Source: Planifilum fulgidum (GTDB lineage Bacteria; Bacillota; Bacilli; Thermoactinomycetales; DSM-44946). Taken from it: a stretch of 64,000 nucleotides of DNA. A model generated the notes under the pieces. It was not told the origin of the DNA, searched no databases, and saw only the letters and a program-made list of their open reading frames with translations. The stretch spans positions 1-64,000 of the forward strand of contig NZ_FOOK01000017.1 in NCBI RefSeq assembly GCF_900113175.1. Direction: 5' to 3'. Below, one piece after another: positions 25,263-33,757 of the stretch (positions are counted from its first letter, which is position 1; every line of letters starts with the position of its first letter). The translations under genes and the position numbers were made by a program.

Positions 25263-26867
25263 ATGAAATGGTACTACCTTGAAAACTACGTCAACTATGT
25301 TGAAACCGTTCCTTCCGGATTCAAAGAGAACAACATCCCCCTCTTTGTGCCCAAACCGGACCTGACGCCCCAGGAGCTGGTCCATCAGCTGAACCAATAC
25401 CGTCCGGATGTCATTCTGACCAACGGGTGGACCCCCTTTCATCGGGAACCCTACTTCCAGGTCGTCAGACGTTATTGCGAAGAAACCGACAGCCTTCACG
25501 TGTTTTGGTCCACGGAAGATCCTCTTCACACCGATTATTGGTCATTGTATGTATTGGAAACCGGGCGGCCCGATGTCGTTTTCACCCATTCCTACGACTG
25601 CACGAAAATATACCAGGAAAGGGGACTCCCTTCCTATTACCTCCCCTTTGCCTGCAATCCCCGGATTCACCGCACCCTGCCCCCGGTGCCGCAGTATCAG
25701 TCGGATGTGGCTCTGGTCGCCAATTTCTCCAACGCGACCATGGAAAGCTGGCGTCTGCAGAGCCTCCGCATTTTGCTGGAACCCTTGCTGCGGGAAAACA
25801 TCTCGTTGAAGATCTGGGGGAAGGGTTGGGAGCAGGGGAAAAACCTTCTCCCGTTTTCGGTGCCGAATCATGTCATCGGCGGCCCCATTCCCTACAGGCG
25901 CGTTCCCTACGTGTACGCTTCCGCCAAGATTATTCTCGGGATTCAGAACCACCAGGAAGTTTTAACCCGCCGAACATGGGAGTGCATCGGGACGGGCGGT
26001 TTGTTGATCACCAACCACATCCCCGCCGTGCTTCGCCATTTCAAGCCCAATCATCACCTGCTGACCAGTCGCCATCCGGAAGAGACCCGCGCCCTGGTCC
26101 GCAACCTGCTGAAAAACCGGCCGCTGCGCGACCGCATTGCGGCCAACGGTCAAAAGCATGTTCATCAAAACCACCGCTACGGCCACCGCGTGCGGGAAAT
26201 GGTGGAAAAGGTCTCCGAGTTGCTGCAATTCAAGCGGGAACAGCGGAGAAGCTACCGGTTTCCTTCCCCCTCTCCCGTTCAGGAGATTCGAAGCCGGCAG
26301 GCATTTACCTGCACCTCCCCCGGCGGGCAGCCGATGGATCGGCCGACATTGGTGATCAAAAGAAATAAAGGACTGCTGAGGGATTATCGAAGCTGTTTGC
26401 TGTTCCCCCTCGAATCCTGTCTGAACGAAGGATTCGATGTCCAACTGGCCCGGGTGAAATTGTTTCTCTCCGTCAATCCCGACCGGAACACCGCGATCAA
26501 ATGCCAATATTTCAGTTCCAAGGAACAGCCCACCAGCCTCCCCCGCGATCTCGTCCTGGAAGGAGAAAGCAGCGCGATACCCGTCACCGCGATAAACAAG
26601 GAAAAACCTTATCAAGCGCCGGTGACGATCCCGGTCACTCCCCTGGTTAGGCGTTTGATCCGGGAAGGGAAAAAAACCTTGATGATTTACCTGTCCATCC
26701 CGCCTGAGAAGGAGGGAACCGTCCAATTTCTGGGACCGCAGATCCCGAGAACCCATCCTCTGGCCAAACTTGTATATTACGAACGCTTCACGCCCCGTTT
26801 GGAAATCAGGTATCGGAGGCGTCCCGGGACGGACCTAAATCCCCCCTGGGAGCCGTTTGCCCGTTAG
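25263..26867 (+). CDS. CgeB-like spore-surface glycosyltransferase with C-terminal accessory domain
   Basis: 534 residues from ATG 25263, which follows GGTGGGTGGGC; the GTG at 25251 lies before that site. Residues about 1-330 match the CgeB/spore-maturation glycosyltransferase family: HVFWSTEDPLHTDYWSLYVL, VFTHSYDCTKIYQERG, the GT-B donor region YASAKIILGIQNHQEVLTRR and WECIGTGGLLIT. After a linker, residues about 340-530 form a beta-rich domain (FPLESCLNEGFDVQLARVKL) like DNRLRE/propeptide-type domains. Expected to move sugars onto the spore outer layer. Last gene of the cluster and convergent with the RDD gene, four bases away. Confidence 0.85.
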   Translation: MKWYYLENYVNYVETVPSGFKENNIPLFVPKPDLTPQELVHQLNQYRPDVILTNGWTPFHREPYFQVVRRYCEETDSLHVFWSTEDPLHTDYWSLYVLETGRPDVVFTHSYDCTKIYQERGLPSYYLPFACNPRIHRTLPPVPQYQSDVALVANFSNATMESWRLQSLRILLEPLLRENISLKIWGKGWEQGKNLLPFSVPNHVIGGPIPYRRVPYVYASAKIILGIQNHQEVLTRRTWECIGTGGLLITNHIPAVLRHFKPNHHLLTSRHPEETRALVRNLLKNRPLRDRIAANGQKHVHQNHRYGHRVREMVEKVSELLQFKREQRRSYRFPSPSPVQEIRSRQAFTCTSPGGQPMDRPTLVIKRNKGLLRDYRSCLLFPLESCLNEGFDVQLARVKLFLSVNPDRNTAIKCQYFSSKEQPTSLPRDLVLEGESSAIPVTAINKEKPYQAPVTIPVTPLVRRLIREGKKTLMIYLSIPPEKEGTVQFLGPQIPRTHPLAKLVYYERFTPRLEIRYRRRPGTDLNPPWEPFAR

Positions 26868-26871
26868 CGCG

Positions 26872-27624
26872 TCATTGGATGGAGGAATACCGGGTCTGCT
26901 TCAGATAGGCATAGATCTTTTCGAGGAGGAGTTCGGCATCGTCAGGTTCTGTTTCCCCGTCCGCTTGGATCCGCCGCAAAAGATTTTGGGCCAGCGCTTT
27001 TCTTCGGTCGGGATCCATCTGGCTTCGCCGTTTCAAAAACTCCTCGATGAGCAAATACTGATCGTCTCCCAGCCGTCCAAACGGTCGCAGCCTGTTTTTT
27101 TCATCCTCCGACAGGGGAAGTTCCGCAAGGGAACTTTTCCCTTTTTTTCGCTTGCTTTTTCTCTCGCGGATCACCAGCGTCCCCGCCGCCAGATCGCCGA
27201 TTCGCTTTTCCTTGCGGTGTAGCCACATGAAAATCAAACCGATCAGCAGAAAGAGATCCGCGAGAATCAGGACATTGCGCAAAAAAATCGCCCAAAAGCC
27301 GGGACTCTGGCCGGTATCCGTCACCAGGCGCAGTCCCATTATTCGCTTTCCGACCGTCTGGCCCGTGAAATATTCCGTGAGCACGAAGTAGGCCAGGGGA
27401 AGTGCGGCGGAGACCACCAAAAAGACGGCAAAGAAGACGGATGCGGGAAGATGCCCGGATATCACCAGCACAGTAAAGGGAAGGGAGAGGGTGAGCAGCA
27501 AAAAGTTCACCAGCGATATCAGGGCCAAATCGATCAATTTGGCGGCGGCCCGGCTTCCGAGGCCGGCCGTCTCAAACCGGATCTCCACGTATTCGGGAGT
27601 GATCACGGCGACGCGATTCTCCAT
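26872..27624 (-). CDS. RDD-family membrane protein
   Basis: 250 residues with the RDD domain (GLGSRAAAKLIDLALISLVN, then GQTVGKRIMGLRLV) and about four membrane helices. A charged cytoplasmic tail follows (residues about 175-250: RKSKRKKGKSS, EEFLKRRSQMDPDRRKALAQ). ATG 27624 has GGGGAGAGG before it; the frame stays open much further upstream but overlaps the divergent gene, so that extension was rejected. RDD proteins accompany MoxR/DUF58/SpoIIM loci; proposed roles include ion or osmolyte transport. The tail coding region is duplicated, with a deletion, at 35759-35989. Confidence 0.88.
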   Translation of the reverse strand: MENRVAVITPEYVEIRFETAGLGSRAAAKLIDLALISLVNFLLLTLSLPFTVLVISGHLPASVFFAVFLVVSAALPLAYFVLTEYFTGQTVGKRIMGLRLVTDTGQSPGFWAIFLRNVLILADLFLLIGLIFMWLHRKEKRIGDLAAGTLVIRERKSKRKKGKSSLAELPLSEDEKNRLRPFGRLGDDQYLLIEEFLKRRSQMDPDRRKALAQNLLRRIQADGETEPDDAELLLEKIYAYLKQTRYSSIQ

Positions 27625-27690
27625 CGTTTCCTCTCCCCTTTCGTACTTGGCACGGATTCGTGTTACAATCAGTCTGTGGAGGTGAAAGAA

Positions 27691-28674
27691 ATGCCGCTCC
27701 CGCAATCCCGGCAAAGGCTCGGGGCGTTTGTCCAGAAAAACCAATCCCGGTGGGCGCGCCTGGAAGAACTCATCCGTCATTTTCACAGGAGATCTCTTTC
27801 CAAACGGGAACTGGACGAGCTCGGCTTTCTTTATCGCCAGGTGGCCGGCCATCTCGCGTATGCCCAAACCTACTTTCCCGGCCATGACATCACCCGCCGT
27901 TTGAACGAACTGACGCTGAAAGCCCACAATCTCATCTACGGCACCGTGAAGAAGCGGCGGTTTCCCAAACTGTTCGCTTTTTTCTTCCGCGACTTTCCCC
28001 TGCTGTTTTACGAGCGGATTCCGTTTTTTCTCGTCGCCCTGTCGCTGTTTTCGCTCGGGGCCCTTCTCGCCTTTTTTCTGACCCTGGGCGATCCCCGGCT
28101 CGCGTCCCTGTTTTTTCCCCCGGGGATGGCGGAAAGCATCGATCCCCAGGCGGGCCCGGCGGGGGAATGGAATCATTCCGTCGTTTCCGGTCAGATCATG
28201 GTGAACAACATTCAAGTGGCCTTTCTCTGTTTCGCCTTCGGCGCGCTGCTCGGCGTCGGAACCGTCTGGATCCTCCTGTATAACGGAGCGCTCATCGGCG
28301 CCCTCGCCGCCCTCTTCCACCGGGCCGGGGAATCCTACACCTTCTGGGCCTACATCTGGCCGCACGGGGTGACCGAATTGACGGCGGTATTCATCGCCGG
28401 GGGAGCAGGTCTTTCCCTCGCCTACTCCTTTTTCGTTCCCGGGGAGCTGACCCGGGGCGAATCCTTCAAGCGCGAGGGGAAAGTGACCATCCAGCTGATG
28501 ATGGGCGTCATTCCCCTGTTTGTGTTTGCCGCCCTCATCGAGGGATTTTTGACGCCGGCGCCCTGGCCCCACTGGACCAAGTACCTGCTGGCGCTTTTCA
28601 CCCTGATGCTTCTCTTTCTTTATTTCGGGAACGCGTGGCTCCGAAAGGGAAAAAGCCCCGGCCGCTCCTTCTGA
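27691..28674 (+). CDS. SpoIIM/DUF95-family membrane protein
   Basis: 327 residues. A soluble helical N-terminus (residues 1-105) is followed by about five membrane segments (FFLVALSLFSLGALLAFFLT, VAFLCFAFGALLGVGTVWIL, ELTAVFIAGGAGLSLAYSFF, LLALFTLMLLFLYFGNAWL). WPHGVTELTAVFIAG is the stage II sporulation protein M family signature. This type occurs in MoxR loci as well as in sporulation, so engulfment function is not implied. Start ATG follows GTGGAGGTGAAAGAA. Divergent from the RDD gene and closed by a bidirectional terminator. Confidence 0.88.
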   Translation: MPLPQSRQRLGAFVQKNQSRWARLEELIRHFHRRSLSKRELDELGFLYRQVAGHLAYAQTYFPGHDITRRLNELTLKAHNLIYGTVKKRRFPKLFAFFFRDFPLLFYERIPFFLVALSLFSLGALLAFFLTLGDPRLASLFFPPGMAESIDPQAGPAGEWNHSVVSGQIMVNNIQVAFLCFAFGALLGVGTVWILLYNGALIGALAALFHRAGESYTFWAYIWPHGVTELTAVFIAGGAGLSLAYSFFVPGELTRGESFKREGKVTIQLMMGVIPLFVFAALIEGFLTPAPWPHWTKYLLALFTLMLLFLYFGNAWLRKGKSPGRSF

Positions 28675-28678
28675 GTCG

Positions 28679-28712
28679 ATATCCCGCCCCGATCGGGGCG
28701 GGATATTTTTTC
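28679..28712. terminator. Bidirectional terminator between the SpoIIM-like and DUF58 genes
   Basis: TATCCCGCCCCGATCGGGGC with continuation GGGATA forms a 12-bp stem, with T6 on the plus strand. It separates two convergent genes. Confidence 0.9.
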
Positions 28713-28715
28713 CCT

Positions 28716-30077
28716 TCACAGGGCGGACCGGTTTTTCACTTCCAGATAGGAATGGATCACCGCCGGCGCCAATCGGTCGGAGGGAGAATCCAACACCAAA
28801 ATCCCCTGCCTGCGAAGCCGGCTGAGCCGCTCTTCCCTCTCCCGCTCCAGTTCCTTTGCCACCGCCTTTCGGAAAACCTCTTCCTCCCGGACGGGCCAGC
28901 TCTCCGCCTGCCCTTTCAGGAAAGGATCCTGGATGGTAACGGTGAGGATGAGATGCCTCCGCTTCAAAACGGCCAGATATTGCATCAATTCATCCGAAAA
29001 GATGAGGTTGTCCGCATCGGTGAACAAAACCACCAGAGACCGCCGTTTTTGGCGAAACGCAAGGGTTTCCAGGGCTGTTCGGTAATCGGATTCCGACAAG
29101 TCGGGTTCCAAGTCGAATGAAGCGCGGATCAGCCGCTCAAGATGATCCGCCCCCTTCCCCGGCGGAACCCACCGCTTGATGCGGTTGGAAAAAGCGAGAA
29201 GGCTGACTTGATCCCCCCGTTCCAGGGAAATCGCCGAAAGCGCCAAAGCCGCTTCCAGTGAACGGTCAAGGCGGGTTTGCCCCTTTTCGCGGATTCCCAT
29301 CACGCGGCCTGAATCCAGCAGAATGGCGATCAGCTGCCCCTGTTCGGGCTGATACACATTGGTCACCAGACGTCCCCGGCGGGCCGAAGACGTCCAGTTG
29401 ATCATCCTCGGTTCGTCGTCGGGTACATACTCCCGGGTGTGGGAGAAATCGGAGCCCCGCTCCCAGGAGCGGCGGGGATGGGAGCCGCTCAGCACAAGCG
29501 CCTTCCGGTACACTCCTCCGCGGATCCGCCGCACCTCGGTCAAGGGTGGATACACCACTGCCTCTTCTTGCGCATTGAAACCCCTTTGCCGGATGACCAG
29601 CCGGAGCGGACCCATGGCCCGAAGGTGAATGCGGTCAAACCGATGCCTTCCCCGCCGGTGAGGGCGGGCGGAATAGACCGCCTCCGCGGTTTCCCCCGGC
29701 GGGACGGAAACCTTCATCGTCCGCCGGTCGATCCGGAATCCCTCCGGGTAATCGTCCCGGATCTCCAGCTGAAGCGCAAAGGGAAGCGGGTTGAACACCT
29801 CCACCCGGACGGGATGATCCATCCCCAGTTCCCAGACGGAACCGCTCTTTCTTCTGACCGTCAGACGGGACACGCCCCGGAGAAAGGCCGCGTCGATCAG
29901 CGCGAGCAACAGAATGCATCCGTTATAAAGGCTGAAAAACAGCATCCCGCGATTCATCCAGGCTCCCAGCAGAATGATGCCGATCCCCGCGGTCAAAAGG
30001 GCGATCATCAGCGGCCCCGGCAACCAGGCGTTATCGCGGAACCTGGATCGAACGGACGATTTCCTCGATGACGTCAT
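28716..30077 (-). CDS. DUF58-domain membrane protein
   Basis: 453 residues. Two helices near the N-terminus (LMIALLTAGIGIILLGAWM, GMLFFSLYNGCILLLALID) precede a beta-rich region and the DUF58 core (SHPRRSWERGSDFSHTREYV, then PDDEPRMINWTSSAR) and a von Willebrand A-like segment (LIAILLDSGRVMG, SLVVLFTDADNLIF). DUF58 proteins work with MoxR ATPases, possibly as chaperone targets. The ATG at 30077 overlaps the end of moxR by 46 bp, so the true start may be the TTG near residue 19. Confidence 0.9.
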   Translation of the reverse strand: MTSSRKSSVRSRFRDNAWLPGPLMIALLTAGIGIILLGAWMNRGMLFFSLYNGCILLLALIDAAFLRGVSRLTVRRKSGSVWELGMDHPVRVEVFNPLPFALQLEIRDDYPEGFRIDRRTMKVSVPPGETAEAVYSARPHRRGRHRFDRIHLRAMGPLRLVIRQRGFNAQEEAVVYPPLTEVRRIRGGVYRKALVLSGSHPRRSWERGSDFSHTREYVPDDEPRMINWTSSARRGRLVTNVYQPEQGQLIAILLDSGRVMGIREKGQTRLDRSLEAALALSAISLERGDQVSLLAFSNRIKRWVPPGKGADHLERLIRASFDLEPDLSESDYRTALETLAFRQKRRSLVVLFTDADNLIFSDELMQYLAVLKRRHLILTVTIQDPFLKGQAESWPVREEEVFRKAVAKELEREREERLSRLRRQGILVLDSPSDRLAPAVIHSYLEVKNRSAL

Positions 30078-30990
30078 CGGTTTTCATCCCTTCCAATTCC
30101 GCCTCCGGCGTGAGAAGAATCCGGTGGCGGAGCACCGGTTTTACCACCGTTTTCACATCGTCGGGCGTCACAAAATGGCGTCCGTCCATGGCGGCCAGGG
30201 CCCGGCTCAAGGTGAGCAGGCTCAGGCCGGCCCGGGGACTGCCTCCCAGGGCGATGCGGGGGTCTTGGCGGGTGTTGCGGATGATGGAGGCGATGTATCG
30301 GAGCACCGATTCCTCCACGATGATCCGATCCACTTCCTCCCGCAGCGCCAACAGTTCCTCGGCTCCCACCACTTTCTCCAGCCTGGCTTCCCGGCCGGCC
30401 GAAAGCCGGTGCTCGCGCAAAAGCGCCACTTCCTCCTCTTCTCCGGGATAGTCGACGATCAATTTGACGGAGAAGCGGTCCAGCTGCGCCTCCGGCAGGG
30501 GATAAGTCCCTTCATATTCGAGGGGGTTTTGGGTGGCGACGACGAAAAAGGGAGACGGCAGCGGTATCGATTCTCCGTCGATGGATACCTGCCCTTCCTC
30601 CATGGCCTCGAGAAGGGCCGCCTGCGTCTTGGGCGGGGTCCGGTTGATCTCGTCCGCCAAAAGCAAATGGGTGAACACCGGTCCCCTTTTGAAGGAAAAA
30701 CGTCCCGACTGCGGGTCGTACACCTTGGTGCCGGTGACATCCGCCGGCATCAGATCCGGTGTGAATTGAATGCGGGCAAAGGCCGCATCCACCGTTTTGG
30801 CCAGCGAGCGAACCATGAGCGTTTTCCCCAGGCCGGGCACCCCTTCCAGAAGGACGTGCCCTCCGGTCAACAGATTGGCCCACAACAGCCGCAGATTGAG
30901 GCTGGAACCGAGCACCGCGAATTTGAGTTGCCCCAATACCCTTTCAGTGGTCTCGGCAATCCGGTTTACCCCTGTTGTCTGAATTTCCAT
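30031..30990 (-). CDS. MoxR-type AAA+ ATPase
   Basis: 319 residues. Walker A is LLEGVPGLGKTLMVRSLA, Walker B FTHLLLADEINRTPPKTQAA, sensor 1 PFFVVATQNPLEYEG, and the C-terminal lid carries GGSPRAGLSLLTLSRALAAM. MoxR proteins act as chaperones for membrane or periplasmic complexes. ATG 30990 (SD AAGGGAG, eight bases) is preferred over the ATG at 31011, which would include the ribosome site. It is between DUF4350 and DUF58 genes in a tight operon. Confidence 0.93.
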   Translation of the reverse strand: MEIQTTGVNRIAETTERVLGQLKFAVLGSSLNLRLLWANLLTGGHVLLEGVPGLGKTLMVRSLAKTVDAAFARIQFTPDLMPADVTGTKVYDPQSGRFSFKRGPVFTHLLLADEINRTPPKTQAALLEAMEEGQVSIDGESIPLPSPFFVVATQNPLEYEGTYPLPEAQLDRFSVKLIVDYPGEEEEVALLREHRLSAGREARLEKVVGAEELLALREEVDRIIVEESVLRYIASIIRNTRQDPRIALGGSPRAGLSLLTLSRALAAMDGRHFVTPDDVKTVVKPVLRHRILLTPEAELEGMKTDDVIEEIVRSIQVPR

Positions 30991-32153
30991 TTCCCAATCT
31001 CCCTTCTGCATCCTTCCATTTCCTGAGCGAGACGGATCAGTTCTTTTTCCGTGATCTTTGTCTTTTTTCGCTCCATTTCCTCCGTCAGAAGCCGGAATCT
31101 TCGCCCGGTTTCCCTGCCCGCAAGCGATGAGATGCGCTCTTCCAGCCGGTCCCGGGATGCCCCGGAGGGAAAACCGACCATCCTGGAAACCTCCCGAAGG
31201 AAGGAACGCTCCAATATCTCAAGGGACTCCCGGCGCAGGCGGGAAGCTTGGTACAGGGAAGCCAGGGCCTGCACGAACTCATCCTGACTCCTTTGCCGCT
31301 CCACCGTTTCCCAGCGGGGAGCGGCAAAACGTTTCCCCCGCACATACAGCCACAGGAGGAGAGCGGCACCCGCCTCCGCCGCCGCAAAAATTCCCTGATC
31401 CGCAAACCAGTCCTTCAGTTTTTGGGCGGGGCCCTCCCCGAAGGCTTCTTCTCCGGCGAGGCGGAGACCGCTTTCGTCAAACCAGAGGGTCTTTTCCGCA
31501 AAGGAAGCGAAATACAGAGGAAGGGCCAGGTTGTCCTCCCGGTTGATGAATCGATTGGTGATCATTTCCGGATCGGGGATGTAAAAAATCTGACCCTGTC
31601 CCAACTCCCTCCGGGCCACCAGCATTTCCCCCCGCTGGTCCGTCAACACGGCTTCGATCCCTTCACCGGGGCGGACCCGGCTGTTTTGAGGCAGCACCAG
31701 CCTGTTGATGTTTCGCAGCCACACTTCGGTGCTGCCGGCCACGGGAACGATTTGGGGACCGTCGCCTTCCACGGGGATCGATGAAAAACCCAGCTCTTCG
31801 AAGAGGAGAAATCCGGAACTAGACCATATCACCGCGGTGTTTCCCCTCTCCGCCCATTTCCGGAGGCTGGACATCTCTTTTTTGCCGACACCCCGCAGTT
31901 CGGGCTCGATGATGAAAAGCACGTGCCCCTGCGCGGGCGGGAGGTGATTCCATTCCTTTTCCCATTTTTGGACGCGCATTCCCCGCTCCGCAAGCAAATC
32001 GCGGATCGCCTTTACGCCGGATTTGCCCGGGTTGTCGGAGGAGAAGGGGCGCGTCCCCTCCTCCGGGATCAGGACAGGGAGAAGCACCGCCAAAACCCCC
32101 AACAGGAGAACCAGGAGGAACACGCCGACCCCTTTTTTATCCCGTCGTCGCAT
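30966..32153 (-). CDS. DUF4350-domain membrane protein
   Basis: 395 residues. A helix at the N-terminus (GVFLLVLLLGVLAVLLPVLI) is followed by an extracytoplasmic GATase-like DUF4350 domain (PFSSDNPGKSGVKAIRDLLA, VLFIIEPELRGVGKKE, NTAVIWSSSGFLLFEELG), a second helix near residue 265 (FAAAEAGAALLLWLYVRGKR) and a helical cytoplasmic tail. Start follows AAAGGAGACCCAACCC. Overlaps both neighbours (DUF4129 and moxR), a sign of coupled translation. No enzymatic role assigned. Confidence 0.88.
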   Translation of the reverse strand: MRRRDKKGVGVFLLVLLLGVLAVLLPVLIPEEGTRPFSSDNPGKSGVKAIRDLLAERGMRVQKWEKEWNHLPPAQGHVLFIIEPELRGVGKKEMSSLRKWAERGNTAVIWSSSGFLLFEELGFSSIPVEGDGPQIVPVAGSTEVWLRNINRLVLPQNSRVRPGEGIEAVLTDQRGEMLVARRELGQGQIFYIPDPEMITNRFINREDNLALPLYFASFAEKTLWFDESGLRLAGEEAFGEGPAQKLKDWFADQGIFAAAEAGAALLLWLYVRGKRFAAPRWETVERQRSQDEFVQALASLYQASRLRRESLEILERSFLREVSRMVGFPSGASRDRLEERISSLAGRETGRRFRLLTEEMERKKTKITEKELIRLAQEMEGCRREIGKWKFRQQG

Positions 32154-32784
32154 GGGTTGGGTCTCCTTTCAAGAGCTTGTCCGCTTCTTCGCGAAACCGA
32201 CGATATTCCCCGTGCCCGACCGGAACCTGACCGTACCACGCCTCTTCAAAGCGGAAAACCAGCGATTCGAAAAGGGGGCTCCGCCCGGGCATCCGCAAGC
32301 GGAATTCGGCGATTTGCTCCCTGTGGGTCCGGTGGGATACTTCGCTGAGAACTCCCTGCTCCCTGAGCGACGCCAAGACCGCTTGAAACAGAAAGCGGAT
32401 GGCGAGACGGAAATCTCCGCGGCGAGCGGCCTCTTCGCCGAGCGCCTCCAATTCCCATTTTCCTTTGAGGGATTTTTCCTCGATGTTTCCGATCTTCCTG
32501 TTTTCCAATCGCCTGTCCGGGCTGAGGCGCCGCCTTATCCACAAAAGGCAGAGGGCAAAGAAGAGGAAGAGGATGACGGGCAAAAGCCACAAAGGGACTT
32601 CCCAACCGGACAACCGCCAAGGGATCTCCCATTCGGGCAAGGCCGGGGAGAAAATCTCGCCCAACCCTTCCAGAGATTCGTCGATGAACCGGATTCCTCG
32701 TTCCAACCAATTGGAACCGGTATATTCCCGCCGGCTGAGTATTTCCGCCAACTGCTCGCGTGCCTGCTGATATTCCGCGTCCAT
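32137..32784 (-). CDS. DUF4129-domain membrane protein
   Basis: 215 residues. An outside N-terminal segment of about 65 residues, one helix (PLWLLPVILFLFFALCLLWI), then the cytoplasmic DUF4129 region (LEALGEEAARRGDFRLAIRF, LFQAVLASLREQGVLS, LVFRFEEAWYGQVPVGHGEY). DUF4129 appears with DUF4350, MoxR and DUF58, as here. Start follows GGAGGGGAAGGC. The stop lies inside the DUF4350 gene. Confidence 0.87.
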   Translation of the reverse strand: MDAEYQQAREQLAEILSRREYTGSNWLERGIRFIDESLEGLGEIFSPALPEWEIPWRLSGWEVPLWLLPVILFLFFALCLLWIRRRLSPDRRLENRKIGNIEEKSLKGKWELEALGEEAARRGDFRLAIRFLFQAVLASLREQGVLSEVSHRTHREQIAEFRLRMPGRSPLFESLVFRFEEAWYGQVPVGHGEYRRFREEADKLLKGDPTHATTG

Positions 32785-32801
32785 GCCTTCCCCTCCATTC
32801 C

Positions 32802-33731
32802 TCAGGCCGGGCTCTCCATTTGGGCCATCTGCATTTCGAGGTCGAGTCCTTCCCTTCTCGCCCGGCGGTCAGCATAAATGAGGACCAGCGCAATCATCTT
32901 CAAAGGGGCGGTCAGGCATAAAAAGAACGTGATCGTCAGGGAGATGGCCATGGCGATTCCCATCGAATAGAAAGAGGGATCCGACAAAAGCGCCTGATTG
33001 ATGGTAGACGGAATGCCCGTGATGAAACTGTCCAGAAGAATCAAAATGAACAGCAGGCCGAAGATCCTCCAGAAGGAGGATTTCGTCAGCGTCCAGCTCC
33101 GTTTCAGACATGAAAAATAAGCGAGGCCCTCCTCCGTCATCACCGGGAAAATCAGGCTGAAACGGATAAAGAGATAGAGCGTGAAGAAAATAAAAAACAG
33201 GAACGAGAAAACTATCAGTATTAGCGACACCCAATCGGCCGCCCCAGTCTTGTCTATCAAAAGAAGAAAGATAAAGAGAGAACCGAAATAGATCAGCGGA
33301 TACGCCGTCCCCAAAGCGAACAACAAAAGGCAGGTCAGAATGCTCTTTTTTCCGTATTTTCCGGCCAGTTTCAGACCTTCGATCCAAGTGAAGGACTCAT
33401 CCCTGAAAAACGCGCCCGCGGAAATCCCCGTGACTGCTGCAAACCAGAGGGGCATTAAAATTATCCCGAACAACATGATTACGATCAAAAGGAGTATCAG
33501 CAGGGCGATAATTGCGATGGCGTCCCATTCGGTAACTACCTCCATGCTTCGGATCAGGATCACCCAAGTCGAAACTTCGTTCAGAAAATAGAAAGGACCG
33601 CATAACAGGAGAGTGATCGCAAAAATCGAAACGAATCGATTTTTGTAGAGGCGAAACGTCATGTCCAGGATCTCGCCAAATTCCAACGGCCTGACATGTT
33701 GGGACCGATTTTCCGCAAACGTTTCTTCCAT
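32802..33731 (-). CDS. Polytopic membrane protein, first gene of the MoxR operon
   Basis: 309 residues from ATG 33731 (SD GGAGGAAAAATCTG); ten upstream in-frame residues include that site and were dropped. After a short leader (RPLEFGEILDMTFRLYKNRF) there are six membrane segments, typical of the glycerophosphodiesterase-membrane-domain/YciC-like superfamily seen upstream of DUF4129 genes. Function unknown. It opens a five-gene unit (this gene, DUF4129, DUF4350, moxR, DUF58). Confidence 0.8.
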   Translation of the reverse strand: MEETFAENRSQHVRPLEFGEILDMTFRLYKNRFVSIFAITLLLCGPFYFLNEVSTWVILIRSMEVVTEWDAIAIIALLILLLIVIMLFGIILMPLWFAAVTGISAGAFFRDESFTWIEGLKLAGKYGKKSILTCLLLFALGTAYPLIYFGSLFIFLLLIDKTGAADWVSLILIVFSFLFFIFFTLYLFIRFSLIFPVMTEEGLAYFSCLKRSWTLTKSSFWRIFGLLFILILLDSFITGIPSTINQALLSDPSFYSMGIAMAISLTITFFLCLTAPLKMIALVLIYADRRARREGLDLEMQMAQMESPA

Positions 33732-33757
33732 CAGATTTTTCCTCCAATCACAAACTG

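Noticed and set aside
27451-28674. 407-residue reading of the SpoIIM-like gene
   Set aside because: The N-terminal 80 residues lie over the RDD gene and its start region; GGAGGTG before ATG 27691 defines the start.
26872-28719. 615-residue reading of the RDD gene
   Set aside because: The first 365 residues overlap the divergent SpoIIM-like gene and have no similarity to RDD proteins; a good ribosome site marks the ATG at 27624.
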